From Struthio camelus (lineage: Eukaryota > Chordata > Aves > Struthioniformes > Struthionidae): 64,000 nucleotides of DNA. Below, one piece after another: positions 10,268 to 27,191 of this stretch; the first letter of the stretch is position 1, and the number at the start of each line of letters is the position of its first letter. The notes under the pieces are model-generated. The model saw only the letters and a program-made list of their open reading frames with translations. It did not search any database and had not been told where the DNA came from. The position numbers were made by a program, and so were the translations under genes. The stretch spans positions 48,095,112 through 48,159,111 of the forward strand of contig NC_090982.1 in NCBI RefSeq assembly GCF_040807025.1. The letters run 5' to 3'.

Positions 10268-13200
10268 GGCCACTCTTCAGTCTTTGGCTCCTCTGTCCTA
10301 CTTACAAGCTCATGCCAAAACTTTACTTCTTTGCTAACTGCTTCTTCAGTCGGGCACTTAATCTTACAGATTCCAATGTTGTGCCTTAACACAGTCTTCA
10401 CCTAGTGCTGTGTAAAGGTGGCGGTATACAAAAGCCTTTATTTCCACCTGTTGTTATAGCTGTTTAAACACAATTTCTCTGCAGGGGGCATAAAGCAGTG
10501 CAAAAAGTTCTTCCATTGGGATATTCATACCGTACATTAGCCATTAGATCTTGAAAGATTTCATTAAAATTTTTTTAAAGCATAATAGTTTGGAATTTTT
10601 ACCTGAGTCATAATTTTGGTATCTCAATCTTCATAGTAGCACTGAGAAGAGATTATGGAAATCAAAGAAGTTATATCAAAGTGTGCTGAAAACTGCAGAG
10701 ATTGTTTTCACTGGAGGAAAAGCATTAAATGACTTCAAACAAACTTCTTTAAGACTAAACTGGCATTTACAATGTAAGCAATAGGATTTTTTTAAATATA
10801 AACAGAGCACTATGTCATGTGTAAAAGAAACAGTATAACGATTAGGTTTACTTTAGGTTACTGCCTTCACCTTAACTAGAAATGATTGTAGAAATGGGGA
10901 GATTTTAGTGTATTGTCAAAGGAGCAGAATATGTGTGTTTCTTTCTTAGTATTTGGCTTCTGAACACAGTTCTAGCTTGAAGAAAAGACATATGTAGTGT
11001 CGCATTCTCAAACTTGCAAGGTTCTTCTGAACGTGTCTTGACATGTCCTCTCTCTTGTGCCCACTGGTTTACTCTTTCTTTCAGTCTCTTAAGAACTACA
11101 AAAGGTAGCCACACACGACACAAGTCAAAGAGCAGGGACCACACAGGGTACTAATTCCATAAATCAATAACAGATTTTTTTTTCTTTGTGCAATATAGAA
11201 TATTTAGTAGTATTCCCAAGAGCAGTGTTATTAGAGGTGATCTTCCACTTGACTACAGAAGTAAATGAATAAATATATCCTGTAAATATCAAATACAATT
11301 TGAGGCAGCTTGATACAAATAGTTTACATTTATTAGAAGAGTACAGTAAAACGGGGACTGCAGACTCATTAGTGGTAACTGGTCCATCAGAAAAGACAAA
11401 GGGCTATTCAAAAATGGTCTGCAGTTTACAAGAAAACTGAAAATCTGTTTTGTAACAGCCTATGAAAATAAAAAGTTAGCTTAAGTTCAAATGTGTAACT
11501 TTAAAGTATATAAAAAATTGGCAAATAAATAAAAGTTAAAATGCAGATCTATTTAAAATTATAAAGAACAGACAACTGACAACTGTATTATATAGTTATC
11601 ATTTTCAGACTTGCTTAAAAGTCGGATAAACTCACAAATGTCATTTTGTTTTTGTTTTTTTTTACATGTGTACTTTTGGGAAGAAGCACCCATTTCCAGT
11701 GTTATGTATTATCGATCTGTTTTACAAATATATTATTTTTAAACAACAAAGAGTAAAAAAGGTGCTTTACCTGATATTAAACTTGCTGGTGCATACTTTG
11801 GCACAAACTGGAAAAAAAAATCTAAACATGTTTGCAAACTGCATCCATGCCTCACTCAAGGTTACATGAGTCAAAAGTTTTGTATATGCTAGTGGGTCAG
11901 TGAACCAACCTTCCTTCCCCAACACCCCTCCTCCTTCTCCAGTTGCCTACAATTATATGACAGAAAATTATGTAGTTGGAAAAACAGCAGTCCTGCACCT
12001 GTTAGTTCAAGCTTCATCTCTAGATGTCTTTCAGACATGCATATAACCACATAATCCTTTAATAGGAGGGAAGGACAGGTGTTTGGTTTTGGCTTTCAGT
12101 CCTCAAGCTTTCTTCGTAGTAATCTGCCTGTCTCCTATGTTATGAGCCTAAACCATGAGTTCTTCCTATTCCATGTTTTTAGCATTTTAGTAAAAATTGG
12201 GTGGGAAGCTCAGTGAAAAAAATAAGTTAATTTGTCAGTCTCAGGTAATAATAAAATTAGCAGAGGGACCATATATGTTCTAGCTAGTCAGTCTACTGGA
12301 GAGTCTGAATCTGTGGCATGACCAAGCAGAAGGTGAAGGGAAGGAAGATAATGCAGCGTCCCCCTTGTATATCTCTTTTCCTTTATGCCTGCATAGTGAC
12401 AAAGAAAAAAACATTGTCACTATCTCTCCTTAAGTGCTACAACTTAAAGTATTGTAAGCAATTGGCCACTCTAGGGATACAGCAAACTTCTAATCTCCAC
12501 TGGATTTACTGGTGATTTGTAGCAAGCATAAGCATGTTATAAAAAGATGGCATACAGAGTGCAAGTCATTCTCTGTGGCATCCTTTCTGCATCTATGCTA
12601 CATTTCAGAGTGGCTGAAAGCACCTGAATTGGCTACTTTAATAGAGTAGTTTCACTGATAAACGGGAGTGGAATGAAGGTCCAGTTCTACCTGTCTGTAG
12701 GTATCAAGTCAAATATAAATATTGCTATTGTAGAGTTTGTGCAAGGAATACTGCTGTTCAAAACATATAAAAGGTTTTAACTGAAACACTAGTGTTTTAA
12801 AATTTATTAAGCCATATCAACTTAGTTACCTACTGAAAGATTAGGTGCCCTGTAGACTTAGCAATGCATCTTGTTTAATTTGCAACTCTCAGAATGGGGA
12901 TGTGTGTGTGTGTAGCGTTAAAACCAGATATTGGGGAATGGTGGTGTTTTTATGTATTTTACAGTTTGGTCAAGTCATGATGTATTTCGGGTTTGTAACT
13001 CAACTATGTGCCTCACCTTGGCTTTGCAATTACTTTAGTTTTCATACAAACACATTGCCACCAATATAAAGGTAAACATCAGTATGATATTTTTTGAGTC
13101 AGAGAAAATCAGGGATGCATCAGAACTTTTGTCTCACAAGAGTAACTTTCTTGAAGTAAGTGAAAAGGGAGCATATATAGTATGAGGAACCGTCAGAGTA

Positions 13201-15043
13201 CTGTAATGCTGCGGAGATGCCAAGGGCCAGAGTCTTCTGGTTTAACAGTACAGCTCAGCTAGAGTTGTTGTTAGCCTACTACAGCCCTTTTTAAAGGGCA
13301 CAAAAATTCTTTTCTAATTGAAAGACAAGATCAGGGAGAACCAGTTTACATATCAGTAATCCAAGGATTTTGTGCTGCTACTGCATTTAATATTTGTGGA
13401 GTTTCTTACATGTTTATGAAGACTAAAATGCCTTAGCCGGCTGTATAATGACAGTGGTGCAGACCTCTTAATTACTTTTTAGTGGTGGAAACTGCTTGTT
13501 CATAGCCTCAATGTGTGTAAACTAGAAGTGATCGCTGATTGATCTGATTTTTCTTTTAAAAAGCATAATTGCCTTAAATTGATTAACAGTTTCAATGGAG
13601 AAGCATGCACTGTGTGTATCAGCTATGCAGCTGAAATTATGTGAATGGTGCAATCTATCACCTTTTTAGTTCTAAAATTAGATGACTGTTCCAAATAGTG
13701 GCAATTTGGGAACACTTTTTTCCAAGCCTTCTTTGCCAGTAAGTGTCCTAGGTTACCCTGTTGACATAGATGTACTTCAATTCATATTTATGTATAAACA
13801 CAAAGCAAGTTGTTGCAAATTTTGTCTCCTTCAATTCTGGGACAGTAGAGGAAGAAAGACTCTAGTTCACAGACCTTTCAAGTTTTCACTCTATGATCTC
13901 AGTCAACTGTATTTGAAGGTTTTCTTTACTCATTTTTTTGGTAAGTATTCTGATTCAGAGAAGGCACGTATAAAGATAATCGGAGATCTACCAGATCATA
14001 GTCATAATCCGAGATCACCAGAACAATGGGTCTAGCTAGCAATCTAATTAGTCTTTCATCTCCCCCCTAAAAAAAACCTAATCCTCTGAAAATTGAAATT
14101 TAAGTCCTTCCTAAATGGTGTCTACAAAAATGGTGTTCTAAAACACAACTTCCTGAAAATGAAAGAACTCAGAATTAACAACCAAATTCCACACTTGGAC
14201 ATATTTTTCAGTTAGGATTTTATGTACAAGAGCATTATAGGGACATCAGAGTAACTTTCATGTATTGGGGAGACAGCATTCCCTTAGAGAGAACAGTAAA
14301 TAATTGAGCATTCCCATTTTATCAGATTAATAGTAAAGCTGAAATACCGAAATCACTCTTGCTTATTTATAGGCAAAGAACAAAGACCAACTTGGCTTCT
14401 AGAATCAAAGTTATGAATTTTTTTAAATTGAATTGAAGCTGCTGATTTAAAGATACAATGTGTAGCTTCCAACTCCTGTGCTAACTTCCCCCTCCACCCC
14501 CAATCTACTCGGTGTATTTCTGCAGAGAAACACCTTAAAATACTAAGAATTTACAGTAGCTTGCCAAAACTGCTTAGTATGACTCTGACTCTACAGATTT
14601 AACAGTCTCAATGTGAGAATAGAGATGAATGAAACAGAGAACTGTTGAATCTATCTTACACAAATAAAAAGAATATGAAATTTCTGCAAAAGCATGTTGG
14701 TTTAAAAACTAATCTTACTTTGACGTATGCATTAAAGTGGTGGAATGTTAACGGAAATACAGATGAGCAGGGGGAAAATACTGAGTTCACGTTCTTCTCA
14801 TTCTCGAAAATGATAATAAAAAAATCTCATTACTCTCAAGTTGCACAATTGAGCCTTAGAAGGAGGGGGTAAAATGTCAGTGAGGGTGGAAGCACAGAGC
14901 ACATCTATGCTTGCACTGTGGTATCTTTTCATACTAAATCTCCATTTTTGTTCCTTTATTTGTGCCCCTCCACATCTGTTAGCTATTTTCTGTGCCTCTT
15001 AACTCATTTACTTTTTCCCCACTCTTAGAGACTGTTGGGATTT

Positions 15044-15063
15044 GGGTGTGGGTGTGGGTGTGG
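15044..15063 (+). repeat. Short G-rich tandem repeat (GGGTGT)3
   Basis: Three copies of GGGTGT followed by GG. It resembles a variant telomeric hexamer but is too short to be more than a simple repeat. It lies 5.5 kb from the satellite edge. Confidence 0.8.
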
Positions 15064-18000
15064 CCTTTTATAATAGACTGTTATGTTTATGAACCATTTC
15101 AGAGAGCTTCCGTAAACAGGAAAAGTAGCTGTTAGCTGAGGACTGAGACCTCTGTTTTTTGACCCATGGCTGACTTGTGTTCTTTTCTGCTCCTGATAAC
15201 AAGAGAAAAGAAAATACAATGTGCGATTTCAAACCAGGTTCTTGGGTAACTACCAAGCAAATAGGAGTAAAATCTGATCAGGGAAACACAGCAGCAGGAT
15301 AGGCTAATTATAAGATTTAAAAAACCAATAAAGCAGAAGAGGCATTGTACTGATAACAGTGCTGATAAAAACAAGGAATACTTTATTTTCCAGAGAAGGT
15401 AATGCTTTTTGGAAGATTAATAAGACGTTTGGTGATGAGCAGTGACTGAGAACCAACTAATATTTAGTATTAACCTGTAGTTCTCAAAAGGCCAACAATT
15501 AACTGTTCTACATGGTGTTTAGCATAATAAACGTAATTATTGCACTTACTGAACTTGAGATTTTAAAGAATTGTGAGAGTTATTAGTCAGAACTTGCTAT
15601 ATCTTTCAGCTGAAAGACTCTTCCTTTCCTTGGTCTGAAAGTGAAATTAAGTTTTCATAATGCGCTAATATGCAATGCTGAAAAGTGTGCACAGCTGGAA
15701 AGCCCAAATGCCTTATCAGTTTCAGAAAAGAAACAGTGGCAATACTTGAATGAGTGTTCAAAATGTGATGTGAAAAAGGATTCTTATGTTTTCAACTTGC
15801 AATTTTTATCTTTTAAAACTTTTTCTTAGCTTTTAGGAAGAAAAACTATCCCGAGGCAATCCTACTACGAGAAAGTGACCTCTAAATTAGGAATAGTATT
15901 CTTTTATTGAAGTTACTCTTATAGAAACTCGATAGGTTTCTGAAGTTGATGCACTTTTCTTGTATAGTTTTTACTGATCAGTTTTACTGATGAGCATTTA
16001 AGGACCCCTTATTTATTATAGCAATTCTGCAGAAGAAAAGTAGAAGAAAAACTTTTAATAGAGCCTATGTTCCAAATTTACCAGATCACTCTTAAAAAGT
16101 GATGGTTGTTTGGAAGTTAAGGAATAGTAGACTTCCACCTCTACCTTCTAATTATTAATTAAAGTTCTATATTCTTGAAAGTGAAGGACTGCATGAATAA
16201 GACTTTTTAAAAAGCAACTTGATTGGCAGTAGAGGTATTCTTCCTTCTACATTGTCTTGACTTCCCCAGCAAGAATGCTTCCAGTACTATCACATGTCCT
16301 CTTGTGCTTCAGGAAAAATAATTAATTGGTGACCTCTTTTTTTAATAGTAAAGTATTTTATGCTTAGTTAGAAAAATGTTACAGCACAAGTGCATAGCAA
16401 ACATTTTGGATTCTCTGAATTAGCCTCTTTCTTTTTACTCTATTTTTATAACGAGTTATCAGTACTTATGACAACCGGACATTTTCATAACTTCTGCTCT
16501 TGAATATCATATTTGAGGACATTATTTACACACTAACTTGTCTCCAAATATTTCACAGTTACAAATGGTCAGTGGCACTGCCATTTAGAGTATGTGACAA
16601 TAAGAATACTGGAAACAAGCCTATAATTAATCACTGTTGTTACTGTCTATGCAGCAACACATCTAAGAAAATTCTCTTGGGTGGGGGGAACAGATTCAAT
16701 TGCCTCTGAGCTTTCGCTATTCTATTTAACCTCAGGAATCTTTTTTTTTTTTTGATTAATATCTTCACAATGGGGAGGGGATAATGAAATTATAACTTCA
16801 GAGTAAGTTTTAGGGATGTGCTTGTAGCATTTGAACAAGCATAAAAGGTGGTCAAATACATGGATGAAAAAAGGTTAGGTGTGAATAAACTAATGTTTCC
16901 TTAAACAATTTTCTCTCCAAACAAAGATGAGGCTTATTTTAGAAACAGCACTTTTTACTGGAAGCCCTCTGGTGATGTACTTTCCAATAACAACTTTAAA
17001 ATGTTAGGCAACTCTGCAAAAAGGCACCTGCCTTTTGTTAAAGTTAGGAAGCAAAAATGCAAAGTAACTGTAGTTGCAGAAGGAAATTAATGAAAATATA
17101 CACTTTCAAAGGGAATGTATTGTGAAATGTTGACTCTACAGGACTGACCACACCTCTGCTGAAGCAAAATCTGTTTTCATACATGATGCTTTTCATTATT
17201 TTACTTTCTAAAAAATGGAAATATATATGCTTAGGAATTCTAATGATTTCACTGATGATTGAACTCTGAAGCTACTATAAATGCTCAATTTCTACTGAAA
17301 ACAATGTAAACTAAGCATGCATTATTGGCTTCAAAACAATCTTTTTAGAAACTATGACTGTAATTCCTTGGAAAAAGATGAAAGTAACAGATAAACCTGT
17401 AGAAGTCCATCTCATGTAACAGACTGGTAATTCTAACTGACCCTGCCAGTACCCAGAGTCTCTCCGATTTAACAGCCTAAAAAACTCAGAAGCCCCTTGG
17501 ATTGCCCCTGACTGGGAGAGTGCAGACATAAGAACCTACTTGAAAAACTACTTGCAAAAGAGACCCAGTCTACCTTCTCTGTAACTGCTTTAGAATATAC
17601 AAAGTATTGGGTAAACAAGCGAAATAACCAGTAGCTGGTTTTAAGGTATGAACAATGCAAGACTTAAGTCATTAGAAGTCCGCAGAACACAGATATGCCA
17701 GTTTTGGTTCCTGAATACCATGTCTACTTTCAAATTTCAGCATATGGTAGTTTTGTTTGTGACCTCCTCTGCACTAAATTTACAAAAACTTAAAAATAGT
17801 ATCTATAGGTATACCTGACATGGATTCCACTTCCTAAAGTGTATAATTACAGTAATTACTAGTGAGACATGATGAACAAATTATGCCACAAACACTGCCA
17901 AATCAATGATACAAAAACACTTTAAATAATCTCAGAGACATGTACCTGTGTTTAAATTTACTCTATGCCTATAAACTCACTCTGGTCATCTCCCAGGAGG

Positions 18001-18759
18001 TGCTATTTTTGAACTAAACTGATGCCTACTTCAGAAATAATAACAATTTTTTTTGTTGCTGTAGATATCCTATGTTTTAAAAACTCTTCATTTTAAACAG
18101 AAGTTTGATATGAATTACAAACATTAGCTATTTCAGAATAAAACATGAATACAATTTTTATCTGTATGTGAAAGTCAGGATGGTGTCCAGTTAATTTAAG
18201 ACAAATAAACAATATTTTTTTGCTGTCAGGAGGATATCAAAGACATAAGTAATCTCTATCGTATAAAAAGAATATTAACTCTCCAAAGCTATGAATGTTG
18301 ACAAGAGAAGACACTATTGTCCTTACTTGCAGACTTTAGTGGTGCAGGATAAGGACCTGCAGTTGGATGACTCTTGGATTTGGAAATTTTTTTCCAAATG
18401 TTGTTGTACATTCCTTGAATCTTTGTACATTTGCATTCACGTTACATTACTAGCAAATTAAGGCACAAGCTTTGTGTAATATTTAAAAGCATACAAACTG
18501 ACAAAAAAGTTTCCCCTTGCTCTTGAAACATATATTTGGGCTACTTGTAAGCACAGTAGAAAGTAAATATGTCCAGTATGCTTATAAGGAAATCTAAATT
18601 TATGCCACTAAAATTTTCAAATGCTAGACCTTCGTATTTATGCAGTTGCTCCCTTAGCTCCAAGAAAAAAATCCATTCAAAAAGGCAAGACGCATTCACC
18701 ATCCCCTCTACTTGACTGATAACAGTTCCACCTCAAACGAAGGTGATTGATTGCTCCAG

Positions 18760-20535
18760 CATGCTTATTCACTGTTTTATTTGGATGCTAACTTCAATGT
18801 AACAGACAAACTCTTCTAGACTATGCATATTTTGGTCACACACAGCCCTTAAACATTACCACTCACCACTACCACAAATATACTTTAAAGAGTAAAAAAT
18901 GCTGTGGACAATAGAAAAGTCACCTTAACAAAAAGAAAAGGCAATGTAGCCACAGACTTTGCTACATCTCAGTTCCCCTGTCCCAGTGAAATAGGGCTAA
19001 TAAACATTCCAGATGCTGCTTTACCTTCAGTCCCCTGTTTCTTACTTGCACTAGCAGCAACTGACGTCCCTTGATCTGGTGATTTTTAGCTAACTCCTAG
19101 AGAAAGTTTAAGCACCTTAATTCTGGAACTCAGACCAGGATGCTGTAACTTGTTCCTATCTCTGTGCAGGACCCTAGAAAATAATCCCATTTGCAAACAG
19201 GACCAAGAGCCATACTAACAAACCGTGCCTTTCCTCTCCTGATTGCTGAGCGTTTACTCTTTCTGGAGGAATGTTATTTTTATACAAGCTTCTCCCTTCC
19301 TGGTGGCATTTACAGTTCCCTTCTCCCCAGTGTTCTGAAATCCGATTGTAATGATTTAAGAAAGTTAAAAGGTTAATGTTTCTATTCTGACTTGTTCAGT
19401 CTGCCACAGGCTTAAAACATATCTTGGTGTCATGAACAATTTCCATATGCCATACAGAAGTAGCCTTTTTCTTTGGACACTAGGCATGGAATGTACTTTC
19501 GTTTTGCATATGCTTTTGCAGACGCCAGCTGCATACTGAAAATCATTACAAATATAAGGAAAAAATTCAGGATCAAAAGCAAATCTAACAATTCACATTC
19601 TTTACTTCTCTAAAATCAATGCAATTGGTTAGCTACTATAAGCTGCTACTGTTAGCAAACCTCCTTGTTGTTGGCCTTTTCTACACGTGCACATCAACTG
19701 CTTTTACTTATTCTTTGGAGGGCAGATGATTTGCAGCATTTCCTAACAATGTATGTATAGTCAAGACTTGACATTGGCCTTTTTTTTCTTAAATAAACAC
19801 AGGTCATTGCAAAGGAGACACATTACTGAACTGTGGTAGCTTCATAGGAAAAAAGCAGTAGTTTAAGTAAATCACATCCAAAGTCAGAAGTATTTACTAT
19901 AATGTGGTAAGAAATGCAGATGTAGCTCTGTTTTCTACAAAAGAAAATTCTGGATTTCACTGTTTAGTAAATACATTTATGTCCAGAATCTTAATTGACC
20001 TTCATCAGGCAAAGGATCATTTGAAAATACTGTTCAGTTGCAGAAAGAATTTAAAAAATACAAAAGTTTCTAGTTGAAATACTTGCCAAAATCTGTTTTC
20101 AGTTTTAAGGCCATCATGTACGACAAAGTCACCACATCAGAGTGCCATTACTGTTGATATCCGGGACAGGGATAACAGAATGAGAACACAGCATGAAGTA
20201 GAAAACCTCTGAAAAATGTCACTAGCAGTTACTTGCTGTAAAGTGGATAGAAGCCACAGTCCCTTAAATCTACAGTATGTGCTCTTCTATTTACATGTAT
20301 CCTAAATGACAATATTACTGTGACTAGATATATAGCATTTGGCAGAATATGTCTTCAATGCAGGTGTCGACATCATTCGAGGTGGTGTATACGTGCATAT
20401 AAAACACAGTTAATTTTAAAGTAACCCTAGAATAATATTGCAAATAGTGCTGTATAAACGCATAGGGTTTGAGGGGAAAATATTACTTCATTGGAAAATA
20501 AAGTCCTGCAGATTGAGTTTAGCACTAGTTTATCA
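18760..20535 (-). other. FER: Putative FER 3' untranslated region
   Basis: This is the sequence downstream of the FER stop codon on the minus strand, up to just past the first canonical AATAAA. It is AT-rich and has no convincing reading frame. The extent rests only on the position of the signal; no transcript evidence is available. Confidence 0.35.
18776..18781 (-). promoter_or_regulatory. Candidate FER polyadenylation signal (AATAAA)
   Basis: The + strand reads TTTATT here, which is AATAAA on the FER strand. Reading from the FER stop codon at 20536 towards lower coordinates, I found no earlier AATAAA or ATTAAA, so this is the first canonical signal and would give a 3' UTR of about 1.8 kb. 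Later signals exist, so the true end could be further left. Confidence 0.3.
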
Positions 20536-20678
20536 CTATGTCACTTTCTTTTTGATGGAAGACAACTCTTTTTGAATCTCACTGAATTTTGGCCGGTTTT
20601 CAGGTTTGTAGTCCCAGCACCTCTGCATTATTTTATATATTTCCTCTGGACACTTTTGTGGTGCTGACATTCGGTATC
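20536..20678 (-). CDS. FER: FER last coding exon (kinase C-lobe end and C-terminus)
   Basis: 143 bp. The minus strand opens after a TTTACCAG acceptor with GA, completing a glycine codon begun in the previous exon. It encodes 46 further residues, starting [17 protein letters not shown] and ending KKKVT, and stops with TAG at 20538-20536. It contains the conserved CW of the C-lobe ([13 protein letters not shown]), whose arginine pairs with the APE glutamate in protein kinases. The end corresponds to human FER residue 822, so the C-terminus is full length. It is followed by a candidate 3' UTR and preceded by a 1.6-kb intron. Confidence 0.95.
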
Positions 20679-25960
<5,282 letters not shown>

Positions 25961-26879
25961 TTAAACCAAGAAATAAACAGTCAAATTTTTACAGATTCAA
26001 GAGCTACTCAGGACTTCAGGAAATTATATTTTGGCTTACTGATGGATGAGAAGCCCAGAAAAATCAACAACCTTCTTTACCCTACCTCCACCTCAAGGAT
26101 TCTTTTCAGATTAGGAGACAACCTGTACTAATAGCTGATAAAAGGACTAATACAGCTTCTTTAGAGCATAAATTTTGAATAATAATAAATTAAGGTTTTT
26201 AGACAGTAAAGTGTTAGCTAACAGAATTAATTCTGTAGCATCAGTAGCAATTCATGGGCAAAGTATTTTTTTTAATTTATAATGTTTGGTTTCAGTTTAA
26301 ATAGCTAAAATGAGTTGATGTACATGAATATTCCACAATACCTGCATTAACTTTAATGTTTTGAATTGGAGCTGCAGCTTTGTTTTGAAGTGAACGCCCT
26401 GAGCATTCCCATTTACTTGCACATTCATTGGTTTTGAAGAGTAGTTTAGGTGCAAGCAAACTAGATTCCTTTGGGAGGAGACTAATGTAGAACTGTGCCC
26501 AAGGCACGCACCAAATTTGTAAGATTTTATTGCTTTGCTCAATACAGTCTGGATGTTGCGACAGATACACACAGGGAATGGAAAAAGTCGTACGAGGTAG
26601 ATTCTCAAAGAAAATTTATAGAGCCAGTTAAAATCATGGACATCTTCCTACCTGAATCAGACCTAGTATTTAAAAATGTTCTGAGTCTGATTAAGAGAGC
26701 TCTCACAGATTTATTCCTCATATTTAGTCAATTTAGTAAGGGAAAATATATTGGAAAGAGTATATACAGTATAATGCTTGTACATGACGAATATGCACAG
26801 TTCATCTAACTTTTGTGTGTTTTGTATGTGCTAGTTTTCTTTTTCTTTCACAGTAATCTAAAAGAGGCAGTTTTTATAA

Positions 26880-27191
26880 TTACCAAAAGTTTTCAAACAC
26901 ACTTCCATGACAATCAAACTGGTACCTGAGAAAGCTGGTTAACATTATGACGCTATTTTCTGGATATAGGTGAATCAACACAAGGTCCTTTGAAAGACCA
27001 AAGACACAGAGTGTTTTTGCTTCATGAAACTCTCGTTTTAAAGCTGTTCTATCAGCTGGCAGCGGGTCGCTGAATCGCGCTATTCCAGCTGCCACACTGT
27101 ACGCAAGCACCAAGGGAGGGCCAATGGGCCAGGGATCAGGTAATGACCCGCAACTTGTGCAGGTGGACATAACTGTTAAGTCCATCATCAA
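26880..27191 (-). other. Unidentified open stretch with locally higher GC and CpG
   Basis: The minus strand is open for 103 codons, and about 27050-27160 is richer in GC and CpG than the surrounding intron (for example GCGGGTCGCTGAATCGCG). I do not recognise the peptide (it includes FSDPLPADRTALKREF). It could be a fragment of an old pseudogene, an unrecognised repeat or chance. There are no clear splice sites or promoter. Confidence 0.2.

Larger units (their letters stand above)
9525..18759. other. Intergenic AT-rich sequence between satellite and FER 3' end
   Basis: No gene was recognised in this 9.2-kb stretch. Open frames are short, uncoordinated and lack recognisable protein similarity. 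It holds a 22-base poly-C tract (10246-10267), a TG run near 12900-12914 and three GGGTGT repeats (15044-15063). Further AATAAA signals on the minus strand, for example complementary to 16012-16017 and 15903-15908, mean that a longer FER 3' UTR could extend into it. Confidence 0.6.
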
